Shown: positions 8,609-17,559, counted from the first letter of the stretch. The stretch is 64,000 bases of DNA from Natrinema sp046097095 (GCF_046097095.1 NZ_CP175699.1:678414-742413); one strand, 5' to 3'. Program-made: numbers and translations. Notes: generated from the letters alone by a model not told the origin.

Positions 8609-9787
8609 ATGCTCGCGCTAGACGATATCACCGTTGTCAGCCTCGAGAGCGGTGTCAGCGCTCCCCTCTGTACCCGAATGCTGGGCGATTTCGGTGCAGA
8701 AGTGATCAAGGTCGAACGTCCCGGCGTCGGCGACGTCAACCGGCACTGGGACTCGGCCGTCTACGGGGACTCGTCGGCCCACGTCTGGGTCGATCGAAAC
8801 AAACTGAGTATCGAGCTCGATCTCAAGTCCGATGAGGGCTCGGAAATTTTCTCCGAACTCGCCACCGAGGCGGACGTAGTCGTCCAGAACTATGCCCCGG
8901 GTGTCGTCGAACGGCTGGGCGTCGATTACGAGACCGTCTCGGAGTACAACGAGGACGTGATTTATCTGAATATTTCCGGATACGGGCGGACCGGGCCGTA
9001 CAGCGACAGAAAGGCGTACGACCTCGTCATGCAGGGCGAGACCGGCTCGATCCTGATGAACGGCTCACCCGACGAGCCGGCGAAGATCCCGATCAGCATC
9101 TGCGACATCAACGCTGCGACCTACGGGACGATCGCCACGCTGCTCTCGCTGTTCCACCGCGAGCGGACCGGAAACGGTGACGAGATCGACGTGACGATGT
9201 TCGGTGGGATGCTCTCATGGCTGGGCTATTTCCCCCACAAGTACTGGCACAACGACGAACTCCCCGAACGGATCGGAATGCGACATCACCTGATCACGCC
9301 GTACGGCCCGTACGCGACGGCCGACGACCAGTACGTCAATTTCGCCATCCTCAGCGAGACCCACTGGAAGGAGTTCTGCGTCGATATCATCGACCGCCCT
9401 GCCCTCCTCACGGACGAGCGTTTCGAGACGAACGAAAGCAGGATCGCCAATCGAGCCACACTCGAGTCCGACATCGAATCGATTATCGAAAGCGAACCCC
9501 GCGATCACTGGGCCGACCTGCTCTCCGAAAGCGCCATCCCGTGGGGCGACGTCAACCAGCTCGACGAGGTGCTAGACCACCCCCAGACGGAACACCTCGA
9601 TCTCGTACAGGAACTCGAAACCGAAGACGGTCCCATCCCGTACGTCGACAACCCGATCTCGTTCGCCGACCTCGAGACGACCGCCGATCGAATGCCGGAG
9701 CTCGGCGAACATACCGACGACGTCCTCGCAGCGATCGGCTACAGCGCCGACGAAATCGACGACCTGCACTCGAAGGACGTCGTATAG
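8609..9787 (+). CDS. CaiB/BaiF (class III) CoA-transferase
   Basis: The 392-aa protein starts LALDDITVVSLESGVSAPLCTRMLGDFGAEVIKVERPGVGD, the characteristic N-terminus of family III CoA-transferases. DVVVQNYAPGVVERLGVDYETV (~90-110) and YLNISGYGRTGPYSDRKAYDL (catalytic Asp region, ~115-150) follow, with the C-terminal WADLLSESAIPWGDVN. It moves CoA between carboxylic acids. Together with MaoC, acyl-CoA dehydrogenase and MmgE/PrpD it suggests activation and degradation of a dicarboxylic or branched acid. The ATG at 8609 fits the family N-terminus. An upstream in-frame start (8522) would add 29 residues without resemblance. Confidence 0.9.
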   Translation: MLALDDITVVSLESGVSAPLCTRMLGDFGAEVIKVERPGVGDVNRHWDSAVYGDSSAHVWVDRNKLSIELDLKSDEGSEIFSELATEADVVVQNYAPGVVERLGVDYETVSEYNEDVIYLNISGYGRTGPYSDRKAYDLVMQGETGSILMNGSPDEPAKIPISICDINAATYGTIATLLSLFHRERTGNGDEIDVTMFGGMLSWLGYFPHKYWHNDELPERIGMRHHLITPYGPYATADDQYVNFAILSETHWKEFCVDIIDRPALLTDERFETNESRIANRATLESDIESIIESEPRDHWADLLSESAIPWGDVNQLDEVLDHPQTEHLDLVQELETEDGPIPYVDNPISFADLETTADRMPELGEHTDDVLAAIGYSADEIDDLHSKDVV

Positions 9788-11134
9788 GGTGCCCGCGCTA
9801 GTAACTGGAACGACATCGCGCTCGCCGGGCCGCCGATATGACCCGTGAACGCGACGCCGTCTTCTCGTAGGGCACACAACCGCCACGCATAGCGCGTCTC
9901 GACTCGCGATCCCCGTCGGGCGAGCGGAGAGGTACGTGGTCGGAAGTGAGAGCGTACACGGTCGATAACTTCCAGGATTACGTGATGCAGCGCCCTTTGA
10001 TCTCTCGTCGTCATGAGACGGCAAAGCCGTCTCGGACGGTCCCGAGCCGCTTGGCCGGTCCTGTCCGTAGCTGCCTCCGTCAGTTCGCCTCACTCGAGCC
10101 GACTCGCACTGACTCAGGTCACCGCCGTTCTGATATACGGAACACCTCCACTCGAGTGAGAGACGGGAATGCCATCCAGCGACGGCTCTCAAGAGAACCG
10201 ACTCAAGCCCTCAGCGAACGGGTAGCGACCCATCGTCGCAGTTCGTATCGCGGAGACGGCTCGCGCGAGGGCGGTGGACGCGCGTTTCGCGAATCGAGTC
10301 GAGAACCCCCTCCAATCGTTCGTCTTCTGCGAGCGGGTTCTAAAATCCCGCTGGCCACTGTCAGCCGTCCGAACCCGTCCGGGGAACCGCAGCGTTCCGT
10401 AATTCGGGAAGCCGATTCTCATCCAATATATTACGATAGTACCAGTGTAAATTTACATGAACGATCCGGTCGTCCGACAGCACCAGTAGCGGAACAGTCA
10501 GTATCTATTGTGGAAACCAATACCGCGTGATTCGACGATGAGCCGATTATTCGTGGACCGACAACCCACCCCGTTATCGAATCGGCGGTTATCGAACTCG
10601 AACTGGTTGCGTAGCCAAATGAACTCATTCTAAATTTATTCCTTCGAATTCGGTAGACGGACAGATGACCGTATTATCTGCACCACTATATGAAATCGGT
10701 ATGAAATTATAGTTGAACGGGTCAGCACGTCCGACTGTACGGGATCATCGATTATTCCGATTAGAGAGAGCGAGAACGACGGTATTCTACCGTAGTCTGT
10801 TGCCGTCGAATAGGTTGAAAGGAGTTCGTGAATCGTCCTTTCTTCCCTCTAATATTATAAAGTGAAGATAGCACTTGATGTGGTACAACGAGGACTATAA
10901 GCGGGTTGTTCTACTATCGTGTTATCGCATGAACTCATGAGGGGTTTATATCTCCCCGTGCGTCCGACGGCGTATCACGGGATATTGGCAGAATCAAGGT
11001 CCAACTAACTGCTCAGCACGTCTTCTCCCGTGGGCCAATCGATAGTGACCGACTGTCAGACTAGCTCCGCCCAAATCCACGTCGATGTGCCGACGAACTC
11101 ACCGCGCGATCGCAGTACCCTCGCTTTAAGATCA
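9788..11134. other. Long intergenic region without a recognisable gene
   Basis: About 1.35 kb. The first 600 bp are GC-rich with mutually shadowing open frames that I cannot assign. Possibly it is an old gene remnant. The second half (10430-11030) is clearly AT-richer, with stops in all frames. It holds a perfect hairpin (10015-10033) and a 12-bp palindrome TGTAAATTTACA (10446-10457). Confidence 0.5.
10015..10033. repeat. Perfect 8-bp hairpin with AAA loop
   Basis: GAGACGGC-AAA-GCCGTCTC is a perfect inverted repeat in the unannotated stretch after the CoA-transferase gene, 230 bp past its stop. It could be a transcript hairpin or a relic. There is no T-run directly after it. Confidence 0.5.
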
Positions 11135-11977
11135 CTAGATGGCACCGAAATGCTCGACGTACCCGTCATACCGCGCTCGAATAGTCGCCTCGCTGATGCC
11201 GGTATGCGATGCGAACTCGGCGACGGTGAGACCGAGATCGTACCGTCTTGCCGCGTACATCCACGCACCGGCGACCAGCCCCAGAAATCGCTTGTTGGCG
11301 GCCCAGTCGGCCGTTCGAACGTCTCGGAGCAGCGACTCGACGAGGTCAACCGCGTCGCTGGTCACGTCCGGGAACTGGCATTCGAACAGCCGGCCTCCCG
11401 TCGCTTCGAGCAGGTCATCTCGTCGATCGCGAAGCGTCGCGGTCGAGACGTCGAGTTCCGAGGCGATCTCTTCCTGCGAGAGATCGATATCGGAGATCGA
11501 ACAGGCGACGTAGATGGCCGCCGCAGCGAAGGTATACGGGGAGACGCCACTCGTGATAGTAGCTGTCTCGTCGAACTTGGCGAGGCAGATCGCTCGCTCT
11601 TCGGCGGCCTCCGGAAGCTCGAGGGTTCGACACGTCGCTTCGATGATCGTCGTCGCCTCCTCGAGGGGGATCGCGATATCGAGTTCGTTCGAGAGGCGTT
11701 GCATCTCGCCGAGGATTTTCGGTTTCTGGATCGACGTACGCTCGGATAGCACGGTGGCGCGTACCGGGTTCTCTCGGAACCGGCAGGCCATGAGCAGACA
11801 CGCGGCGGCCGTTCGAGTCGCTGATTGGATTGGAATCGTTTGCGTGTCTATTTCCGTAGCGAGTAGTATCGCGTACTGCCGACTCGTATCGTCGATACCG
11901 ACGTGCGCCTGTATTTCCGTTATCTGCGTTCGTAGCTCCGTGTACGATGTCACGCGGTCACTGGTTTCGATAGCCAT
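11135..11977 (-). CDS. TFB/TFIIB-like protein without zinc ribbon
   Basis: The 280-aa protein consists of two cyclin-like repeats as in archaeal TFB. Repeat 1 covers ~30-125 (SATRTAAACLLMACRFRENPVRATVLSE with KILGEMQRLSNEL). Repeat 2 covers ~130-225 (VSPYTFAAAAIYVACSISDIDLSQEEIASELDVSTATLRDRRDDLLEATG). A third helix-turn-helix-like segment follows at the end (LTVAEFASHTGISEATIRARYDGYVEHF). Canonical TFB begins with a CxxC...CxxC ribbon that recruits RNA polymerase. Here residue 1 starts directly before the cyclin domain and no such Cys set exists. It may therefore act as a promoter-specific modulator or competitor of TFB. The gene is isolated, next to a long AT-rich gap on its 3' side. Confidence 0.8.
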   Translation of the reverse strand: MAIETSDRVTSYTELRTQITEIQAHVGIDDTSRQYAILLATEIDTQTIPIQSATRTAAACLLMACRFRENPVRATVLSERTSIQKPKILGEMQRLSNELDIAIPLEEATTIIEATCRTLELPEAAEERAICLAKFDETATITSGVSPYTFAAAAIYVACSISDIDLSQEEIASELDVSTATLRDRRDDLLEATGGRLFECQFPDVTSDAVDLVESLLRDVRTADWAANKRFLGLVAGAWMYAARRYDLGLTVAEFASHTGISEATIRARYDGYVEHFGAI

Positions 11978-12072
11978 TGTTCGTACTCTTTCCTGATTTC
12001 ACACCGAAATAGAGAGGATATGTACGGTAGTACTTATTTCGGTCATCGATTCGACGCGAACGGCGTTCAGCG

Positions 12073-12906
12073 TCACGACTGGCCGTTCTCGCGAGATGGA
12101 TCGTTTCGGTCAGTCTTCGAGTCATCGGGGCCGACGAGCGTTCGAAGCGGTTCCGCGTCCACGCGAGCCGAAAGCGTTTGAAGCGCTTGACGCGCATCGT
12201 CCCGTTTCTGTCGGGCGTGCTCACGAAATCGCTGCTCGTTCACGATAGGGGAAACGACCTCGGTCGTTCCGTTCTCAGGATCGAGAAACTGATCGATCTC
12301 TCGCGCCGTGCTGAACCCCCGTCCCAACTGCGCCACGGTATCGCGTTGAGCACCGTCCGCGCCGGCCAGCACGGCACCGAGCGCGGCAGCACCCTCACCG
12401 ATACTTCCCGCAGTCTCGTCGAAAAATGAGCGCGGGGGTGACGTCGCCGCTGGCTCGACCGACAGCGTGGTGAACGCTTCGGTGATCGTCGTGAGCACGC
12501 TCGTGACCGTCTCGAAGCACTCCGCGAGGTCGGTGTGAGCGCTCGAGCCGAGACTTCGGTACGCCGCCGAGTACAGATAATCCCCGGCCAACAGCGCTGT
12601 CGTCGGATCGCGAGTGAGCGAGTGTGCTCGCTCGTCAGCGAGCTGTACGAGCAACTCGCTTCGGAGGCGGAAATACCCCCGAAGGAGCTCGATCGCGACC
12701 GCCGCAGAGAGCGGTGCCTCGACATCGCCGGTGTCGGCCATCGAGTCGCACGTCTCCGTTACGAGCAGGCCATACCACCGATCGTCCGGTTCTTCGATCA
12801 CTTCTCGAGCGACCGCCAACCCGTCTTCGCCCGTGGCTGGCAACACCGCCTCGAGTCGGGCGTCGATTTGCGTTCGGCGGGTCGCAAGGGATCGGTCGTC
12901 TCGCAT
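12073..12906 (-). CDS. Conserved haloarchaeal protein resembling the isoprenoid-synthase helical fold
   Basis: The 277-aa, mostly helical protein has the segment LRGYFRLRSELLVQLADERA (~72-91) followed by DPTTALLAGDYLYSAAYRSLG (~98-118). The second segment resembles the 'LLAGDYLLA.A...L' helix of polyprenyl diphosphate synthases. EGAAALGAVLAGADGAQRDTVAQLGRGFSTAREIDQFLDP (~170-210) resembles the second half of that fold, where the second Asp-rich motif would be. The canonical DDxxD motifs are missing, so it is probably not a standard prenyl synthase. A 5-nt gap separates it from the MATE gene upstream on the same strand, so it is likely co-transcribed. A highly charged C-terminal tail is present. 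Confidence 0.6.
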   Translation of the reverse strand: MRDDRSLATRRTQIDARLEAVLPATGEDGLAVAREVIEEPDDRWYGLLVTETCDSMADTGDVEAPLSAAVAIELLRGYFRLRSELLVQLADERAHSLTRDPTTALLAGDYLYSAAYRSLGSSAHTDLAECFETVTSVLTTITEAFTTLSVEPAATSPPRSFFDETAGSIGEGAAALGAVLAGADGAQRDTVAQLGRGFSTAREIDQFLDPENGTTEVVSPIVNEQRFREHARQKRDDARQALQTLSARVDAEPLRTLVGPDDSKTDRNDPSRENGQS

Positions 12907-12911
12907 CGTGC

Positions 12912-14381
12912 TCAGTCACCCCCCGAAGAGGCGTCGACGGTGGTTCGATCGAGGTCGACTTTGCCTTCGGTGAGGTCGCCCTCTCGCCACGTCCCACGTT
13001 GATACCACGCGTAGGTGATTACCGCACCGACGACGTTCGAGACCGCAAACGACAGCCAAATGCCGGTTTCACCGAGCGGATCAGCGGCGAACCACGCGAT
13101 CGGGAAGCGGATGAGGCCGAACATCAGGACGGAAAGCGCCGCCGCGATGAGCGTTTTCCCGGCTCCGCGGAAACTCCCCGTGTAGGCCCGCATGATGCCG
13201 ATGAACCCGAACGTCAATGCGACGTAGCGGAGGAACTGAGACGTGATTTCGACGACAGCAGGATCCGTCGTGAACAGTCCGGCGATCGGGGCTGCGGTGA
13301 ACCAGACGAGGACTCCCACGACGGAGAGTATGATAAAGAGCACCGTCGCTGAGAGCTTTGCCGCCCGCTCTGCGCGGTCCGGCTTGTCGGCACCCACGTT
13401 CTGGCCGGTCATCGTCTCGACGCCGCGGGCGATCGCGATCGCCGGGAGGAAGACGACCGAGAACACGCGCGTTCCGATTCCGTAGGCGGCGACCACCGTG
13501 TCCGGAAACAGCGCGACGATGACCAACAGGAGGTTCATCGACAGCGCTCGTCCCATTCCTTCGACCGACGCGGGCGCGCCGATTCGGACGAGACGGCGGA
13601 GGTAGGTACGATCGGGGGCCATATCACGGAGGTGTATCTGTACCCCGCGATTCCCACGGAACATGATCGCCAGTCCGACGACGAGCGCGAGGGCGCGCGA
13701 GAAGACGGTCGCGATCGCCGCCCCTTCGATTCCGAGTTCGGGGAACCCGACCGTACCGACGAGCGGCGCATCCTGGACGACCGTCCAGCCGAAGATCAGG
13801 AACGGGTCGAGGATGATATTGAACACGACCGATCCGAACATGACGAGCATCGGCGTGATCGTGTCTCCATAGCCCCGCATCAGCGAGACGAATACGGCGA
13901 ATCCGAACATGAACAACAGCCCGAGCGAGATAACCTCCATGTAACTCGTTGCGAGTGGCAACACGTCCGTGGAGGCACCCATGACACTCAGGAACGTCTC
14001 GACGGAGAAGTAGCCGATGACGCCGAGAACGATCGAGACGAGAACGGCGAACGTCACCGTCTGCGACGCGGCGTACTCGGCTTCGCGTTCCTTATTCGCG
14101 CCCGTATACTGGGCGACGAGAACGCTGCCGGCAACTGAGATGCCCATGCCGAGCGAAATCAGCAGGAACACCATCGGGAACGCGAAGCTGATCGCCGCCA
14201 GCGCGTCCGTATCGTACTGGCCAAGCCAGAACGTATCCGCGAGGTTATAGGCCGTCTGAAAGAGGTTGGTGATGACGATTGGCATCGCCAGAAAGAACAG
14301 CGGCTTCCCGATACTGCCACTGGTGAGATCAAACTCGTCGGGTCCTCTGAAGACTGACTTAATACGATGATACACCCCCAT
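12912..14381 (-). CDS. MATE family efflux transporter
   Basis: The 489-aa polytopic membrane protein has about 12 hydrophobic segments in two similar halves. The opening GKPLFFLAMPIVITNLFQTAYNLADTFWLGQY (residues ~24-55) and the second-half TGQNVGADKPDRAERAAKLS are typical of NorM/DinF-type MATE transporters (cation-coupled drug or metabolite export). Its ATG overlaps the stop of the upstream TetR gene (TGATG), implying translational coupling. It is followed after 5 nt by the isoprenoid-synthase-like gene. Regulation by the TetR protein encoded first in the operon is the simplest reading. Confidence 0.93.
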   Translation of the reverse strand: MGVYHRIKSVFRGPDEFDLTSGSIGKPLFFLAMPIVITNLFQTAYNLADTFWLGQYDTDALAAISFAFPMVFLLISLGMGISVAGSVLVAQYTGANKEREAEYAASQTVTFAVLVSIVLGVIGYFSVETFLSVMGASTDVLPLATSYMEVISLGLLFMFGFAVFVSLMRGYGDTITPMLVMFGSVVFNIILDPFLIFGWTVVQDAPLVGTVGFPELGIEGAAIATVFSRALALVVGLAIMFRGNRGVQIHLRDMAPDRTYLRRLVRIGAPASVEGMGRALSMNLLLVIVALFPDTVVAAYGIGTRVFSVVFLPAIAIARGVETMTGQNVGADKPDRAERAAKLSATVLFIILSVVGVLVWFTAAPIAGLFTTDPAVVEITSQFLRYVALTFGFIGIMRAYTGSFRGAGKTLIAAALSVLMFGLIRFPIAWFAADPLGETGIWLSFAVSNVVGAVITYAWYQRGTWREGDLTEGKVDLDRTTVDASSGGD

Positions 14382-14977
14382 CAGTGTACCGCCTCCGTCG
14401 TCTCATCCTCAACTAACTGGGCCTCGGCGTGCTGAGCGACCGTTTCGGAGAGCCGTTCTGTCGAGTGATCGACCGTGACTTGCCGAACGTGTGCACCCGT
14501 GATCATCGTAGTGAGAAACTCGGCGGCAACGGTCGGATCGACGCGCTCGTTGAACTCGCCCGCATCGACGCCGTCCGCGATCGCTTCTCGAAGGTGTTCG
14601 AAGAGGAACTCGTCGAATGTACGTAACTCCTCCTGGATTGCATCGTCGTACGGCGCTTGCGCTGTCACTGCGAGCATCGGCGTTCGAAGCTCCCGTCCAG
14701 GGGCACTCTCCTCGGCGGCGAACGTTTCGATGGGCACGAACAGCCGTTCGCGTGGAGTGGCACCACCTGTTGACGTCAGTTGTGTCGTAAACCGATCGTA
14801 CAGAAAGTCGAGAAACTCGGTGAAGAGGTTCTCCTTGCTGTCGTAGTGGTAGTGGACAAGGGACTCGCTTCTGTCCGTCTCGGTGGCGATATCCTCTATC
14901 GTGAGATCCGCGTAGCCGTGCCGGCAGAGCGCCCGGTAAGTCGCTTCTAAAATTTCGGTAGCTGAGTCGTCGTCCAT
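14381..14977 (-). CDS. TetR/AcrR family regulator (operon with MATE)
   Basis: The 198-aa protein has an N-terminal TetR HTH: ILEATYRALCRHGYADLTIEDIATETDRSESLVHYHYDSKENLF (residues ~8-52). A helical ligand domain follows. The start at 14977 gives the normal length, and a 14-bp dyad operator candidate (14999-15012) lies 22 nt upstream. The stop overlaps the MATE start. It is a clear paralog of the divergent TetR protein at 15157 (shared ATYRALxxHGYADLTI...IA and FLDFLxxRF). Autoregulation and control of the efflux gene are inferred. Confidence 0.9.
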   Translation of the reverse strand: MDDDSATEILEATYRALCRHGYADLTIEDIATETDRSESLVHYHYDSKENLFTEFLDFLYDRFTTQLTSTGGATPRERLFVPIETFAAEESAPGRELRTPMLAVTAQAPYDDAIQEELRTFDEFLFEHLREAIADGVDAGEFNERVDPTVAAEFLTTMITGAHVRQVTVDHSTERLSETVAQHAEAQLVEDETTEAVH

Positions 14978-14998
14978 AACTGTCGATACCGTACTTAC

Positions 14999-15012
14999 TG
15001 ACTGGTTAGTCA
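14999..15012. promoter_or_regulatory. TetR operator candidate
   Basis: TGACT-GGTT-AGTCA is a perfect 5-bp inverted repeat with a 4-bp spacer, 22 nt before the TetR start at 14977. The location between divergent TetR genes and the symmetric form are typical of TetR-family operators. Confidence 0.55.
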
Positions 15013-15156
15013 AAAACGTTTGGGAAGACGACATTCCGGATTGCGAGCGGTGATACCGACCGACATGCTGCTGAAAGGCTAACCGTCCTATAACAAGGAG
15101 ACCTGTCAGTTCTGTCGTCAAAACCGTTATCTGACCAAAGGCATACGTGGGGCACA

Positions 15157-15747
15157 ATGGCCGAGCCATCGGAACGCACTTTCTCGGAGCCCAACGAAGA
15201 GATTATGCACGCGACCTATCGGGCGCTTCGGGACCACGGCTATGCCGATCTCACGATCAAGCGAATCGCCGATGAGTACGGGAAATCGACCGCTGCGGTT
15301 CATTACTACTACGACACGAAAGACGAACTCCTCGCAGCGTTTCTCGATTTTCTCCTCGAGCGGTTCGTCGATTCGATCCACGACGTCGAAACGACCGATC
15401 CGGAACAGCGACTGGAACTCCTGCTCGACGAGCTCCTCGTCGTTCCCGAAGACGACCGAGACATACTGATCGCGCTCCTAGAAATGCGGAGTCAAGCGCC
15501 ACACAAGGAGACGTTCAGCGAGCGCTTTCATCAGAACGACGACTACATCCGGTATATGCTCAAAGCGGCGATCAACCATGGTATCGACGAAGGCGTGTTC
15601 GACGACGTCGACGCCGACCACGTGACGCGTGCACTGATGACAATCGTCGACGGGGCTCGCACTCGAGCGGTGGTCCTGGACGACACGAAGGCGCTCACGA
15701 CGGCGAGACAGACTGCGGCAGAATACGTCGATGCGATGGTGATGTAA
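15157..15747 (+). CDS. TetR/AcrR family regulator, divergent paralog
   Basis: The 196-aa protein has the HTH IMHATYRALRDHGYADLTIKRIADEYGKSTAAVHYYYDTKDELLAAF (residues ~16-62), closely matching that of the TetR gene transcribed the other way. The C-terminal domain is helical, with EMRSQAPHKETFSERFHQNDDY and VDADHVTRALMTIVDGARTRAV. It has no obvious target of its own downstream. It may co-regulate the TetR-MATE operon through the shared 180-bp promoter region. Confidence 0.9.
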   Translation: MAEPSERTFSEPNEEIMHATYRALRDHGYADLTIKRIADEYGKSTAAVHYYYDTKDELLAAFLDFLLERFVDSIHDVETTDPEQRLELLLDELLVVPEDDRDILIALLEMRSQAPHKETFSERFHQNDDYIRYMLKAAINHGIDEGVFDDVDADHVTRALMTIVDGARTRAVVLDDTKALTTARQTAAEYVDAMVM

Positions 15748-15932
15748 ACCGGAGAGCCGTCCTCGCGACAATCGCCGGTCAGCCACGGCAATCAGAGACG
15801 TGAGCCAACACTCAGTGCCATTTAGTAAGCGTGACCAGCAGGATGGCATAACGTTCCGCCGATCACTGTCAGGAATCGACCGCTTCAGTGGAGGTCGTAA
15901 CTGGACCGGTTTGAGTGCCGTGTCCAGCATTT

Positions 15933-15968
15933 ATAATAGGTGGAATAGGTACAATAGGTTCAATATGT
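15933..15968 (+). repeat. Four tandem 9-bp repeats (NNAATAGGT)
   Basis: ATAATAGGT, GGAATAGGT, ACAATAGGT and TCAATATGT follow each other without gaps. The spacing (9 bp) and the nearby inverted and palindromic copies suggest a protein-binding array. The repeats do not lie in a recognised gene. Confidence 0.7.
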
Positions 15969-16059
15969 GAGCCAGTCACCTATTGTATACACGGTGGCCG
16001 AACGTCATGTGAACCTCGAAATGGGGAGAAGGTGGATACAAACGGACGTTCGAGGGACA

Positions 16060-16071
16060 ATAGGTACCTAT
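16060..16071. repeat. Palindrome ATAGGTACCTAT
   Basis: A perfect 12-bp palindrome built from the same ATAGGT half that forms the tandem array 95 bp upstream. Confidence 0.6.
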
Positions 16072-16269
16072 CGCTCTCGTCCAGAGAGATCATATAACGA
16101 GATAGCACCGAATTCGTACGGGAGGTCGTCGGAACCGACTACCGGGACGACGCAAATCCGCGATATAGTACACGAGGGGTTGACGATAACCGTCGGCATA
16201 GACTGTTCAACCCCTCAAATGAAGAGTGTTCGGAACGACAGCTCTCCGCGAAGGTGTTGCGAGAACGTT

Positions 16270-17559
16270 CTAATCGCCGCCCGATTCCGCGGTACTCGAG
16301 TCCCCCCTGATAGAGCCGTTCGCGAGCAACGAATAGCTAAGTCCCGATGCGAGGAGCGCGAATCCGGCGAGCGTCGCGAACATCGCGAATACACCGATTT
16401 CTTCGTAGATCAGCCCGGTGATTGCAGCACCCAATGCTCCGACTCCGAACGTTCCGACGTACGTGAATCCATATGAGAGGCCGCGAGTGTCCGCTGGGGA
16501 GTACTGCGCGATTGTCGCTTGATAGAGCGGCTGAATCATAAAGAGGAGAAATCCGAGTGCCGCGCTGACAACTACGAGGGAGATGATACCGGCCCGTGCT
16601 GCGGGGATGAACGCGAGAGCGGTGATCGACAGCGATGCCAGGACGACCATGAGTCCCCGTTCGGTCGCTACTCGTTCGGTGAGTTTACCTCCGACGTACT
16701 GCCCACCGATGCCGACCATCAGGAGTCCCGTATAGAAGAACCGTGACGGTTGGAACTCCTCCGCCATCGGGGAGTTCGGGGCGAACAGCTGCAGATCGCC
16801 GACAACGGGCTCGAGAAACGTGGCGAGTATCTCGGGCAGCATCGTCAGTGTCCCACGGTAGAAGAGCCCATTGAGCATGACGATCATGAAGACGACGCTG
16901 AACCCGGTAGCGAACAGCGCTTTCGAACCGGCCCACAGTTCCGACAGCGAGGTCGCCGACGGCTCGTCGCTCGAGTCGGGCTCTCCCTGTCGGTCTTTCG
17001 TCCCCGCGGTTTCATCGAAGCGAGCGCGAAACGCGTACAACGCGACGAGCAACGCGGGGATCGACAGGATAGCAGTGACGAGCCGCCAGTCGACGACGAG
17101 CAAGAGCAGCGCTGTCACGAGTGGGCCAAGCGCGATGCCGGCGTTCCCCGCCATGCCGTGGTATGCAAACGCCGTACCTCGATCGACGACGCCGGTACTG
17201 ATCAACGACAGCCCGGCTGGATGGTAGATACTCGCAGCGATCCCCCAACAGACTAACGCGAGGACGAGGACGGGGAGACTCGGCGCGACGCTCAAGACGA
17301 GAAACGACACGCCCATTCCAACGAGACAGCAGACGATGAGTAGTCGTGAGCCGTAGATATCCGCGAGGATACCCGTCGGAAGCGCACCCAGACCGAACAT
17401 CGCGTAGCCGGCAGAGACCACGACGGCGAGGAACCCGATCGAAATCGAGAACTCGCCGGCCCAGAGCAACATGAGAATCGGGATCGAGAGTTCGTACGTG
17501 TGTACCATCGCGTGGGACAGCATCGCGAAACTCACGATGGCACGATCGTTAGAATCCAT
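16270..17559 (-). CDS. MFS transporter
   Basis: The 429-aa membrane protein has about 12 hydrophobic segments, a long charged central loop (ARFDETAGTKDRQGEPDSSDEPS, ~190-215) and the MFS-type segment AYAMFGLGALPTGILADIYGSRLLI (loop 2-3, residues ~50-75). The start at 17559 gives a short cytoplasmic N-terminus directly before TM1. The upstream in-frame start adds 27 unrelated residues. It is convergent with the TetR gene and carries no substrate-specific motif that I recognise. It could be a nitrate/sugar-phosphate/drug type MFS of the FSR-like group. Confidence 0.88.
   Translation of the reverse strand: MDSNDRAIVSFAMLSHAMVHTYELSIPILMLLWAGEFSISIGFLAVVVSAGYAMFGLGALPTGILADIYGSRLLIVCCLVGMGVSFLVLSVAPSLPVLVLALVCWGIAASIYHPAGLSLISTGVVDRGTAFAYHGMAGNAGIALGPLVTALLLLVVDWRLVTAILSIPALLVALYAFRARFDETAGTKDRQGEPDSSDEPSATSLSELWAGSKALFATGFSVVFMIVMLNGLFYRGTLTMLPEILATFLEPVVGDLQLFAPNSPMAEEFQPSRFFYTGLLMVGIGGQYVGGKLTERVATERGLMVVLASLSITALAFIPAARAGIISLVVVSAALGFLLFMIQPLYQATIAQYSPADTRGLSYGFTYVGTFGVGALGAAITGLIYEEIGVFAMFATLAGFALLASGLSYSLLANGSIRGDSSTAESGGD

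Larger units (their letters stand above)
15748..16269. other. Intergenic region between convergent genes, with 9-bp tandem repeats
   Basis: No coding sequence recognised. It contains four consecutive 9-mers ending in AATAGGT/AATATGT (15933-15968), an inverted copy ACCTATT (15978-15984) and a 12-bp palindrome ATAGGTACCTAT (16060-16071). Confidence 0.5.

Noticed and set aside
9946..10530. 194-codon plus-strand frame after the CoA-transferase gene
   Set aside because: Arg/Ser/Thr-rich composition unlike haloarchaeal proteins, overlaps several similar shadow frames and has no promoter or family match.
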